Notes under the pieces: generated by a model
Databases searched by the model: none
Told to the model about the DNA's origin: nothing
What the model saw: only the letters and a program-made list of their open reading frames with translations
Position numbers and translations under genes: made by a program
Source: Segnochrobactrum spirostomi
GTDB taxonomy: Bacteria > Pseudomonadota > Alphaproteobacteria > Rhizobiales > Segnochrobactraceae
NCBI RefSeq assembly: GCF_009600605.1
Contig: NZ_VWNA01000001.1
Coordinates: 2,900,501-2,964,500 of the forward strand
Length of the DNA stretch: 64,000 nt
Direction: 5' to 3'
In this document: positions 7,928-15,102 of the stretch, piece by piece
Layout of the letters: each line of letters starts with the position of its first letter
How positions within the stretch are numbered: position 1 is the stretch's first letter

Positions 7928-8772
7928 GGCGCGAGCAGGCTCTGGGCCTCGGCGACCAGCCGGTCGAGCTCGCCGCGCGCCCAGGCGGCACCGTGGATCG
8001 AGACGAGGGTCGCCTTGCCCCGCTCGGCGTCCTTGCCGGTGCGCTTGCCGGCGGTCTCCGCGGTCGCCTCGACGTCGAGAAGATCGTCGGCGAGTTGGAA
8101 GGCGAGGCCGATCAGGTCGCCGTAGCGGACGATGCGGGCGACGTCCTCGGCCGGTGCGCGGCCGAGCTCGGCGCCCATCGCACACGCGGCGGTGATGAGC
8201 GCGCCGGTCTTCATCGCCTGGAGCCGGCGGATTTCGGCCTCCGAAAGGGAGCGGCCCTCGGCGGCGAGATCGAGCATCTGGCCGCCGACCATGCCCCCCG
8301 CGCCCGCGGCCCGGGCGAGACGGAGCGAGAGGGCGATGCGCACCGCGGGGTCGGGATCGGTCGCCGGATCGGCGAGAATTTCGAAGGCGAGGGTGAGGAG
8401 TGCGTCGCCGGCGAGGATGGCGGTCGCCTCGTCATAGGCGCGGTGCACCGTCGGCCGGCCGCGCCGCAGGTCGTCGTCGTCCATCGCCGGCAGGTCGTCG
8501 TGGATCAGGCTGTAGCAGTGCAGCACTTCGATCGCGGCGGCGGCGGGTAGCGCGGCCTCCTCTTCATGGCCGAACAGGCGGGCGCATTCGACGAGGAGGA
8601 AGGGGCGGAAGCGCTTGCCGCCGGCGAGCGTGCCGTGGGCCATGGCGGCGGAGAGCCGCTCCGGCGCGAGCGCGAGGCTGTTGCCGCGCCCGGCGAGACA
8701 GTCGGCGAGGCTCGCTTCGGCGCGGGCGGCGATCGCCGCCAGACGCTGGTCGAGGCGCTGTTCAAGATCCAT
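7864..8772 (-). CDS. ispA: Polyprenyl synthetase, farnesyl diphosphate synthase type (IspA)
   Basis: This cytoplasmic trans-prenyltransferase condenses IPP with allylic diphosphates to C15 (or C20) and supplies quinone and undecaprenyl synthesis. It has 302 residues from ATG 8770-8772. The first aspartate-rich motif is DDLPAMD at 92-98, with the two-residue insertion typical of bacterial FPP synthases, followed by DDDLRRGRPTVH. The second is DDLLD at 229-233. GGKRFRP (51-57) binds IPP. The residues just before the first motif, which set chain length, read HCYSLIH, so a GGPP synthase cannot be excluded. It lies downstream of the ahpD terminator, and its 3' end overlaps the convergent glycosyltransferase gene. 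No xseB or dxs gene is adjacent, unlike the common ispA context. Confidence 0.9.
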   Translation of the reverse strand: MDLEQRLDQRLAAIAARAEASLADCLAGRGNSLALAPERLSAAMAHGTLAGGKRFRPFLLVECARLFGHEEEAALPAAAAIEVLHCYSLIHDDLPAMDDDDLRRGRPTVHRAYDEATAILAGDALLTLAFEILADPATDPDPAVRIALSLRLARAAGAGGMVGGQMLDLAAEGRSLSEAEIRRLQAMKTGALITAACAMGAELGRAPAEDVARIVRYGDLIGLAFQLADDLLDVEATAETAGKRTGKDAERGKATLVSIHGAAWARGELDRLVAEAQSLLAPYGAAADTLAAAARFVADRRS

Positions 8773-8886
8773 GGGCGTCACGCTCGCAAAGGCCGGCGCA
8801 CGCAGCGGCGTCGGTGCCGTGCGTGCTGTCCGATCGCCCAATTGGGGGATCAGGTCAAGGCGCGCCGCGCGGGCGGACGCCGCACA

Positions 8887-8920
8887 CGAAAAGGGCGGCG
8901 TCGAAGCGGCGCCGCCCTCG
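8887..8920 (-). terminator. Rho-independent terminator of the ahpC-ahpD unit
   Basis: On the minus strand AGGGCGGCG and CGCCGCCCT form a perfect 9-bp stem (8918-8910 with 8900-8892) around a 9-base loop. It is followed directly by a run of T residues (CCCTTTTCG, 8892-8889). It starts 28 bases after the ahpD stop and before ispA, so it should separate the two. Confidence 0.75.
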
Positions 8921-8945
8921 ATCGAAAAGGCGAAGAAGATCGCGC

Positions 8946-9476
8946 TCAGGCGGCCAGCGTCGCGGCCTCGAGGGCGATCGCGGCCGACTGGATGATCGCG
9001 GCGTAGCGCACCGCCGTCTGGATCTGCTCGACCGGCATGCCGGCCTTGAGGAGCACCGCCTCGTGGGCGTCGATGCACATGCCGCAGCCGTTGATCGCCG
9101 ACACCGCGAGCGACCAGAGCTCGAAGTCGGTCTTGTCGACGCCGGGGTTGGCGATGATGTTCATCCGCAGCTTCGCCGGCAGCGTGCCATATTGCTTGTT
9201 CGAGGCGAGGTGGACGAAGCGATAATAGACGTTGTTCATGCCCATGATGGTGGCCGCGGCCTCGGCGGCCGTGAACGCCTCTGGCGTCAGATGCGGCTTC
9301 GCCTCCGCCGCCAGGGCGGCGCGGACCTCGGGATTGCGCGTCGCGATCCCGCAGGCGACGAACAGGCCGTATTTCTGCTGCGCGGTGAGCGTCTCGTCCG
9401 AGCCGATGGTCGAGAGATTGAGCCGCACGTCCTTGGCGAAGGCCGGCAGTTGGTCCTTGAGGGCATCGATCGACAT
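8946..9476 (-). CDS. ahpD: Alkyl hydroperoxidase AhpD (carboxymuconolactone decarboxylase family)
   Basis: AhpD is a cytoplasmic peroxidase and disulfide reductase that can reduce AhpC. The product has 176 residues from ATG 9474-9476, preceded by GGAG 6 bases upstream. The active centre is C131-G-M-C134 with H138 (CGMCIDAHE), the CxxC...H pattern of AhpD. A nearby glutamate in DFELW fits the proton-relay position. It lies 242 bases downstream of ahpC in the same direction, and the spacer contains a chain of hairpins. In Hyphomicrobiales and Mycobacterium AhpD replaces AhpF as partner of AhpC; no ahpF is present here, which fits that scheme. OxyR control is likely. Confidence 0.92.
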   Translation of the reverse strand: MSIDALKDQLPAFAKDVRLNLSTIGSDETLTAQQKYGLFVACGIATRNPEVRAALAAEAKPHLTPEAFTAAEAAATIMGMNNVYYRFVHLASNKQYGTLPAKLRMNIIANPGVDKTDFELWSLAVSAINGCGMCIDAHEAVLLKAGMPVEQIQTAVRYAAIIQSAAIALEAATLAA

Positions 9477-9565
9477 GGCAGTCTCCCGGCCGCCGACGCG
9501 AACGGGCGCAGCCGGCAAGCGATCATGAGATTTTTCAGGAAGCCGGGATGACCCGGCCGCACGCA

Positions 9566-9718
9566 GCGGCCGACCCTCGAGGAGGGGTCGGCCGCCCGCC
9601 AGGGGATTGGGGGGATCGGCGGGCGGCCTGAGTGGGGCTGTTGGGGGCAACCCCACCCATTCTGGGTAACTCAGATATAAAGGCGCACCCAGACCGCTTC
9701 AAGGCCGACTTTGTCGGC
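9566..9718 (-). other. Five consecutive hairpins between ahpC and ahpD
   Basis: Reading along the transcript from ahpC to ahpD, perfect inverted repeats occur at 9718-9704 (6-bp stem), 9693-9661 (7-bp stem, TCTGGGT/ACCCAGA), 9656-9632 (6-bp stem), 9627-9591 (10-bp stem, GCCGCCCGCC/GGCGGGCGGC) and 9595-9566 (11-bp stem). The last two share bases 9591-9595 and cannot both form fully. None is followed by a T tract, so they look like RNA-stability or attenuation elements rather than simple terminators. The role is inferred. Confidence 0.6.
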
Positions 9719-10273
9719 TCACGCAACCTTTAGAACGTCGCCGCCGACTTCGCGATTGCACGGGCAGAGTTCGTCGGTCTGCAGGGCGTCGAGGACGCGC
9801 AGGGTGTCCTTCGGGTTGCGGCCGACATTGAGGTTCGTCGCGTAGACGTGCTGGATGGTGCCTTCCGGGTCCACCACGAAGGTGGTGCGGTAGGCGACGC
9901 CGTCCGGCGAACGCACGCCGAGGCCGTCGACCAGCGAACCGTTGGTGTCGCCGAACTGCCAGATCGGCAGCTTGTCGAGGTCCTTGTGGTCACGGCGCCA
10001 GGCCAGCTTGACGAACTCGTTGTCGGTCGAGCCGCCGAGCACGACCGCGTCGCGGTCCTCGAAGTCCTTCGCGAGGCGGGCGAATTCCGCGATCTCGGTC
10101 GGGCAGACGAAGGTGAAGTCCTTCGGGTAGAAGAAGATGACCTTCCACTTGCCGGGGAAGCTCGCCTCGGTCACCGTCTCGAAAGCGGACTCGCCGTTTT
10201 CCTGATGGTGGTTGAAGCCCGGCTTCACGCCGGTCACGGAGAAGGCGGGAAGCTTGTCACCAATACCGAGCAT
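9719..10273 (-). CDS. ahpC: Alkyl hydroperoxide reductase AhpC (2-Cys peroxiredoxin)
   Basis: This cytoplasmic peroxiredoxin reduces hydrogen peroxide and organic hydroperoxides. It has 184 residues from ATG 10271-10273. The peroxidatic cysteine is C57 in FYPKDFTFVCPTE. The C-terminal CPCNREVGG holds C170 and C172, the resolving-cysteine region typical of the AhpC group that works with AhpD. FPGKWKVIFFYPKDF and the DP-G repeat near YRTTFVVDPEG are family features. It is the first gene of the ahpC-ahpD unit and is divergent from oxyR across a 208-base region with a candidate operator, so it is almost certainly peroxide-inducible. Confidence 0.95.
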   Translation of the reverse strand: MLGIGDKLPAFSVTGVKPGFNHHQENGESAFETVTEASFPGKWKVIFFYPKDFTFVCPTEIAEFARLAKDFEDRDAVVLGGSTDNEFVKLAWRRDHKDLDKLPIWQFGDTNGSLVDGLGVRSPDGVAYRTTFVVDPEGTIQHVYATNLNVGRNPKDTLRVLDALQTDELCPCNREVGGDVLKVA

Positions 10274-10388
10274 CGGGTCGCTCCTTGGACCATGAGGACA
10301 GAAAGAGTGGGCATCAGCGGCCCCCGCTTGGGAGAACGGGAGGACGGCATGGCCTCCATCCACCACGCGCGGCGCCTGCGGTCAAAGT

Positions 10389-10443
10389 GATAATTTTGCA
10401 AAGTTCGATCGATTTAAGCGATACTAAGCCGGCTATAGCCGGC
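10389..10443. promoter_or_regulatory. Candidate OxyR-binding region between ahpC and oxyR
   Basis: The region is AT-rich compared with its surroundings. The tetramers GATA (10389), AAAG (10400), GATT (10411), TACT (10422) and CTAT (10433) occur exactly every 11 bases, the spacing of the extended OxyR site (ATAG-N7-CTAT repeated). Within it ATCG-N7-CGAT (10408-10422) contains a LysR-type T-N11-A box. It ends in a perfect 16-bp palindrome, GCCGGCTATAGCCGGC, at 10428-10443. Sequence matches to the E. coli consensus are partial, so the assignment rests mainly on position and phasing. Confidence 0.5.
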
Positions 10444-10481
10444 GCTCCGCCGCCCCTTGTCCGGGAATTCCGAGGCCTGCC

Positions 10482-11429
10482 GTGAAGACCCTGCCGACCG
10501 TGCGCCAGATGCAATATTTCGTCGCCCTCGCGGACAAGCGGTCGTTCAGCAAGGCCGCGGCGCAATGTCACGTAACGCAATCGACCCTCTCCGCCGCCAT
10601 CCGCGCCTTCGAGGAGGCGCTCGACAGCGAGCTCGTCGACCGCTCCGGGCGGGGCGTCGTGCTGACCGAAGCCGGCGAAGCGGTGCTCGACCGCGTCCGG
10701 CTGCTCCTCGCCGACGTCGAGGCGCTCGCCGGCGTGGCGAAGCCGGCGGCCCTGCTCGCCGGCAAGATGCGTCTCGGCGTGATCCCGTCGATCGCGCCGT
10801 TCCTGCTGCCGCGCGCCTTGCCGTCGCTGCGGGCGAGCTTTCCCGATCTGAAGCTTCTGCTCCGGGAGGGGCTGACCCGCACTCTGGTCGAGGATCTGCG
10901 TGCCGGGCGGATCGATGCCGTCTTGGTCGCCCATCCGTACGGAACCGAGGGACTCGAGACCGCGAGCGTCGGCTTCGACCGGTTCCTGTTCGCGGCCTCG
11001 CGCCGCCACCCGCTCGCCCGGCGCAACAGCCTTTGCCGCGCCGACATCGCCGAGGAATCGCTTCTACTCCTCGAAGACGGCCATTGCCTGCGCCAGCACG
11101 TGCTCGCCGCCACCGGGGCACAGCCGCGGGCGCGCGACGACATCGAGGCGTCGAGCCTGACGACGCTCGTGCAGATGGTCGACAACGGATTCGGCGTCAC
11201 GCTCTTGCCGCGCATCGCGGTCGACGGCGGAATCACCGCCGGAACCGACCTCGCGCTCGTTCCGTTCGAGGACGAACGGGCGGCGCGCGAACTGGTGCTC
11301 GCGTGGCGGAAGCGATCGAACCGCGGCGAGGAATTCCGGGTGCTGGCGCGCCATCTCGCCCAGTTCGTCGAGGCGGTCGAACCGGACGGACCGGAGCGGC
11401 GGACGTCGCCGCACGGCATCGCATTCTGA
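10482..11429 (+). CDS. oxyR: Hydrogen peroxide-inducible activator OxyR (LysR family)
   Basis: This LysR-type regulator of the peroxide response has 315 residues and starts at GTG 10482 with GAGG 6 bases upstream. The N-terminal winged helix-turn-helix spans about residues 6-65 (SFSKAAAQCHVTQSTLSAAI). The regulatory domain contains LLLLEDGHC at 194-202, the segment around E. coli C199, so C202 is the peroxidatic cysteine. The residue matching E. coli C208 is T211, so the usual resolving cysteine is absent; other cysteines are C29 and C185. VTLLPRIAV matches the conserved effector-domain segment. It is divergent from ahpC, the normal arrangement. The missing cysteine makes its sensing chemistry uncertain. 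Confidence 0.9.
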   Translation: MKTLPTVRQMQYFVALADKRSFSKAAAQCHVTQSTLSAAIRAFEEALDSELVDRSGRGVVLTEAGEAVLDRVRLLLADVEALAGVAKPAALLAGKMRLGVIPSIAPFLLPRALPSLRASFPDLKLLLREGLTRTLVEDLRAGRIDAVLVAHPYGTEGLETASVGFDRFLFAASRRHPLARRNSLCRADIAEESLLLLEDGHCLRQHVLAATGAQPRARDDIEASSLTTLVQMVDNGFGVTLLPRIAVDGGITAGTDLALVPFEDERAARELVLAWRKRSNRGEEFRVLARHLAQFVEAVEPDGPERRTSPHGIAF

Positions 11430-11458
11430 AACACGGACGCCGCGGGGGGCGACGCATC

Positions 11459-12319
11459 GTGGACGACAGCAAGGCCGAGACGAGCCGGGACGGTACGCCG
11501 TCCGAGACCTTCGACGCGGGAGCCGCGCCGACGCCTGCCGAAGCCGGGGTGGCGGCGGACGCCGCGGCCGTGGAGAATGCGGCCGGCGCCGGCGCGAATC
11601 CGGCCGGTGCGGAGGGGCGATCGGTGCGCGGACGCTGGCGGGGCCGCTCGGCGTGGTGGTGGGCCCGCAGGGTCGTGCTCGCGCTCGTCCTCGCCCCGTT
11701 CGTTCTGACGGCCGTCTATTGGATCGTGCCGCCGGTCTCGACCCTGATGGTGGGCCGTTTCCTGACCTTGCAGCCGGTGACGCGCGATTGGGTGTCGCTC
11801 GACGACATCTCCCCGGCCTTGGTGCGCTCCGTCATCGTCTCCGAGGACGCCCGCTATTGCACCCATCACGGTATCGACACGGTCGAGATGTCGAAGGTGC
11901 TCGACGCCTATGCGAAGGGGCGCGAGACGCGGGGGGCGAGCACCATCACCATGCAGGTGGTGAAAAACCTCTTCCTCTGGCCGGGCCGCGACGTGGCGCG
12001 CAAGGCGCTCGAGATGCCGCTCGCGCTGTGGCTCGACCTTGCGATGTCGAAGCGGCGGGTGCTCGAGATCTATCTCAACATCGCCGAATGGGGTCCGGAC
12101 GGCCAGTTCGGCATCGAGGCGGGCTCGCGCGCCGCCTTCGGCCGCCCGGCGAAGGATCTGACCCGCCGCCAGGCCGCCCTGATGACGGCGGTCCTGCCGA
12201 ACCCGATCGACCGCAACCCCGCACGCCCCTCGCGCTATGTCTCGACCCGCGCCAACGAGATCGCCGCCGACGCCGCCCAATCCGGCGGCCTCCTCGACTG
12301 CATTTATCCGGACGGGTGA
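11459..12319 (+). CDS. mtgA: Monofunctional biosynthetic peptidoglycan transglycosylase
   Basis: This is a membrane-anchored GT51 enzyme that polymerises lipid II into glycan strands. The start is taken as GTG 11459, 29 bases after oxyR, preceded by GGGGGGC; the product has 286 residues. The first 55 residues are acidic and Ala/Gly-rich. A basic stretch then leads to one transmembrane helix at about 65-85. The GT51 motifs follow: SVIVSEDARYCTHHGID (catalytic Glu), RGASTITMQVVKNLFLW, KRRVLEIYLNIAEWG and FGIEAGSRAAFGRPA. No transpeptidase domain follows, which distinguishes it from class A penicillin-binding proteins. The acidic N-terminal extension is longer than in E. coli MtgA. Confidence 0.9.
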   Translation: MDDSKAETSRDGTPSETFDAGAAPTPAEAGVAADAAAVENAAGAGANPAGAEGRSVRGRWRGRSAWWWARRVVLALVLAPFVLTAVYWIVPPVSTLMVGRFLTLQPVTRDWVSLDDISPALVRSVIVSEDARYCTHHGIDTVEMSKVLDAYAKGRETRGASTITMQVVKNLFLWPGRDVARKALEMPLALWLDLAMSKRRVLEIYLNIAEWGPDGQFGIEAGSRAAFGRPAKDLTRRQAALMTAVLPNPIDRNPARPSRYVSTRANEIAADAAQSGGLLDCIYPDG

Positions 12320-12329
12320 GCGGCGGTCC

Positions 12330-12920
12330 TCACCGCTCCTCGCGGCCGATCCATTTGACGACGACGGGGGCTTCGTAGGTCTCGAAGGCGGTGAACAGGG
12401 GCTCGGGCTCGCGCTCGACGATCAGCATGCCGCGGTGGCCGGGGCGCACGAAGCCCTCGGTCACCTGATGGTCGAGGAAGCCGACGAGCGGGCCGTAGAA
12501 GCCCGCCACGTCGTAGAGCGCGCACGGCTTGGCGTGGTGGCCGAGCTGCGCCCAGGTCCACATCTCGAAGATCTCTTCGAGCGTGCCGATGCCGCCGGGC
12601 AGGGCGACGAAGGCGTCGGAGCGGTCGGCCATCAGACGCTTGCGCTCGTGCATCGAGCCGACCACGAGGCTCTCGGTCAGCCCCTCGTGCGCGATCTCCT
12701 TCTCGACGAGGGCGCGGGGAATGATCCCCACCACCTTGCCGCCGGCGGCGAGCGCCGCATCGGCCACCGCGCCCATGCAGCCGACCTTCGCCCCGCCATA
12801 GACGAGGGTGATGCCGCGGGCGGCGATCGCCGTGCCGAGGGTGCGGGCGGCCTCGACATAATCCGGCCGGCTGCCGGGATTGGAGCCGCAATAGACGCAG
12901 ATCGATTTGATTTCGGGCAC
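12330..12920 (-). CDS. LOG family protein (TIGR00730 Rossmann-fold nucleosidase)
   Basis: This cytoplasmic protein of 196 residues belongs to the family formerly called putative lysine decarboxylase. Its members act as cytokinin-type nucleotide 5'-monophosphate phosphoribohydrolases or AMP nucleosidases. Seen here are CVYCGSNPG at 8-16, YGGAKVGCMGAVADA at 41-55, the paired basic residues in MHERKRLM, and PGGIGTLEE at 108-116, which is the active-site motif PGGxGTxxE. The gene is convergent with mtgA (10-base gap). It lies 49 bases downstream of the M20 peptidase gene, with which it may share a transcript. Its physiological substrate in this organism is unknown. Confidence 0.87.
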   Translation of the reverse strand: MPEIKSICVYCGSNPGSRPDYVEAARTLGTAIAARGITLVYGGAKVGCMGAVADAALAAGGKVVGIIPRALVEKEIAHEGLTESLVVGSMHERKRLMADRSDAFVALPGGIGTLEEIFEMWTWAQLGHHAKPCALYDVAGFYGPLVGFLDHQVTEGFVRPGHRGMLIVEREPEPLFTAFETYEAPVVVKWIGREER

Positions 12921-12969
12921 GTCGAAAGTTCCTTGTCGCGAGGCGCGCGAAGGGGTGCGGCGCTCGACC

Positions 12970-14346
12970 TTATTCGGCGAGTTCGGCGAGCACCCGCGCC
13001 CAGGAGCGGATGCCCTTGTGGAAGCTCGTCAGCTCGTATTTCTCGTTGGGCGAATGGATCTGATCGTCAGGCAGGCCGAAGCCGATCATCAGGGTGTCCA
13101 GCCCGAGGATAGACTTGAACTGACCGACGACGGGGATCGAGCCGCCGCTGCCGATCACCACCGCCTCGGTGTTCCACTCGGCGGTGAGCGCGGCGCGGCC
13201 GCGGGCCAAGTGGGGATTGGCGAGATCGACCCGGAAGCCACCGCTCGCGCCGTGCTCCTCGAAGGCGACGCTGCAATCGGCCGGGATGCGGGCGCGCACG
13301 AAGGCGCGGAACGTCTCGCGCACCTTGTCGGGGTCCTGGGTGCCGACGAGGCGGAACGAGACCTTGGCGGAGGCCTTCGCCGGGATCACCGTCTTGAAGC
13401 CGGCGCCGGTATAGCCGCCGATCATGCCGTTGACCTCGGCGGTCGGGCGGCCCCAGGTCTGTTCGAGCACGCTGCGGCCCGCTTCGCCCGCCGGGATCGA
13501 AAGGCCGACGCCGGGCAGGAGGTCGTCGTTGCGGGAGAGCTCGGCCCATTGCGCGCGCTGCTCCTCGGGCGTGTCGGGCACGCCCTCGTAGAAGCCCGGC
13601 AGGGTGACGCGGCCGGTCTCGTCGTGGAGGTCGGCGAGGATGCGGGCGAGCACGTGGTTCGGATTGCGCGCGGCGCCGCCGTAGAGGCCCGAGTGCAGAT
13701 CCTTGCTCGCCGCGCTGATGACGATCTCCTCGCCGACGACGCCGCGCAGTGAGGCCGTGATCGCCGGCGTGGTGCGGTTCCACATGCCGGTGTCGCAGAC
13801 GAGGGCGACGTCGGCGGAAAGCTCTTCCCGGTTCGCCGCGAGGAAGGGCGGCAGGCTCTCACCGCCCGATTCCTCCTCACCTTCGAGCAAGACCGTCACC
13901 GGCACGGGGAGGCGTCCCGTCACCGCGACGAAGGCGCGGCAGGCCTCGATGAAGGTGAGGAGTTGGCCCTTGTCGTCGGCCGCGCCGCGGGCGACGATGA
14001 TCTTCGAGCCGTCGTCGCGGGTCACGATGCGCGGCGCGAACGGATCGGTGTCCCAGAGCTCGATCGGATCGACCGGCTGGACGTCGTAATGGCCGTAGAA
14101 GAGAACGCTCGGCCCCGCCGATGGGTCCGTGCGGTGGCCGACGACCATCGCGCGGCCCGCGGTCGGGCGTACCGCCGCCGCGAAGCCGATCTCGGCGAGC
14201 GCCGCCGCGCACCAGGACGCCGCCTCGTCGCAGGCGCCAGCGAAGGCCGGGTCCGTCGAGATCGAGGGGATGCGCAAAAGCGCGAACAGCCGGTCGAGGC
14301 TCGCCTCGAGGTCGGCATCGATCCGGGCGAGAACGTCGTCGAGCAT
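12970..14346 (-). CDS. M20/M25/M40 family metallo-hydrolase (dipeptidase-like)
   Basis: This is a di-zinc exopeptidase or amidase of 458 residues, probably cytoplasmic since no signal peptide is visible. The metal-binding residues are in place: FYGHYDVQP gives H86 and D88, GAADDKG gives the bridging Asp at 124-125, and LEGEEESGG (155-162) carries the catalytic Glu and a metal Glu. The middle section (about 210-330) is the lid/dimerisation domain with SKDLHSGLYGG and MIGGYTGAGFKTVIP. The family covers carnosinase-like dipeptidases and succinyl-diaminopimelate desuccinylases; the length and HSGLYGG motif favour the dipeptidase group. It lies upstream of the LOG gene on the same strand. Confidence 0.87.
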   Translation of the reverse strand: MLDDVLARIDADLEASLDRLFALLRIPSISTDPAFAGACDEAASWCAAALAEIGFAAAVRPTAGRAMVVGHRTDPSAGPSVLFYGHYDVQPVDPIELWDTDPFAPRIVTRDDGSKIIVARGAADDKGQLLTFIEACRAFVAVTGRLPVPVTVLLEGEEESGGESLPPFLAANREELSADVALVCDTGMWNRTTPAITASLRGVVGEEIVISAASKDLHSGLYGGAARNPNHVLARILADLHDETGRVTLPGFYEGVPDTPEEQRAQWAELSRNDDLLPGVGLSIPAGEAGRSVLEQTWGRPTAEVNGMIGGYTGAGFKTVIPAKASAKVSFRLVGTQDPDKVRETFRAFVRARIPADCSVAFEEHGASGGFRVDLANPHLARGRAALTAEWNTEAVVIGSGGSIPVVGQFKSILGLDTLMIGFGLPDDQIHSPNEKYELTSFHKGIRSWARVLAELAE

Positions 14347-14609
14347 CGGAGCCTCCGAAGATGGTCGCGCCCGCCGGGGCGCACGGATGGGTCACGGGAC
14401 TTAGCGGTGCCGCTGCGGCGAAGGCAAGGCCGAGGGCCAGGCCGGGCAGGGCGGACATCGCCGCGGGGCGCAAAAAGGGGGCGGAACGCAGCCGCCCGCC
14501 ATCATGAGGCCTGCGCCGGTTCGCCGGCTTGTCCGAAGCGGCGAGTTGTGGTGATTGGGCGGCGATTTCACTGCTGCGTTACGAGCGACCGTTTCGGAGA
14601 ACAAGACCA

Positions 14610-14996
14610 ATGGATGAGCTGATCCAACACATTGTCGAAAAGACCGGCCTCACCGCCGAGCTCGCCCACAAGGCGGTCGAGATCCTTCTGAGCTTCGTCA
14701 ACCGCGAAGGCGATCCGGCGATCGTGAAGCCGTTCCTCGCCAAGCTGCCGGGCGCCGAGAACATGCTGCGCGCCCACGGCGAAGGCGGCGCGAGCGGTCT
14801 GCTCGGCGGCACCCACGGCATCCTGAGCGGCGGCGGCGTCCTCGGGGCCTTCTCCGAGCTCACCGCGGCCGGCATCCACATGCACCAGATTCAGGCAGTC
14901 GCTCAGGAACTGGCGGCGTTCGCCAAGCAGGAAGTCGGCGAAGACCTGACCAACCAGGTGATCGCCTCGCTGCCGGGCCTGTCGCATATCGTCTGA
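14610..14996 (+). CDS. Small protein of unknown function (128 aa), DUF2267/DUF2780-like
   Basis: The ATG at 14610 follows GGAGAACAAGACCA. The 128-residue product has an N-terminal helical part (LIQHIVEKTGLTAELAHKAV), a central Gly-rich turn at about 70-86 and a C-terminal helical part ending in VIASLPGLSHIV. There is no signal peptide, membrane segment or cysteine. The two similar helical halves, each beginning with a helix-rich segment and closing on a LPG motif (KLPGAEN and SLPGLSH), resemble the DUF2267/DUF2780 type of small proteins, but the match is from memory and weak. Codon use is like that of its neighbours. It stands alone between a divergent peptidase gene and the M24 gene. Confidence 0.65.
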   Translation: MDELIQHIVEKTGLTAELAHKAVEILLSFVNREGDPAIVKPFLAKLPGAENMLRAHGEGGASGLLGGTHGILSGGGVLGAFSELTAAGIHMHQIQAVAQELAAFAKQEVGEDLTNQVIASLPGLSHIV

Positions 14997-15102
14997 GGCG
15001 GCGCCGGCGCGTTCGAGGCGGACGGCGATCCCTCGCCGCCGGGGCTGAGGCCGCGGCGGCGGTCTCGACCGGCGAAGCGGACCCGATCCGCGGAGGTGAT
15101 CC

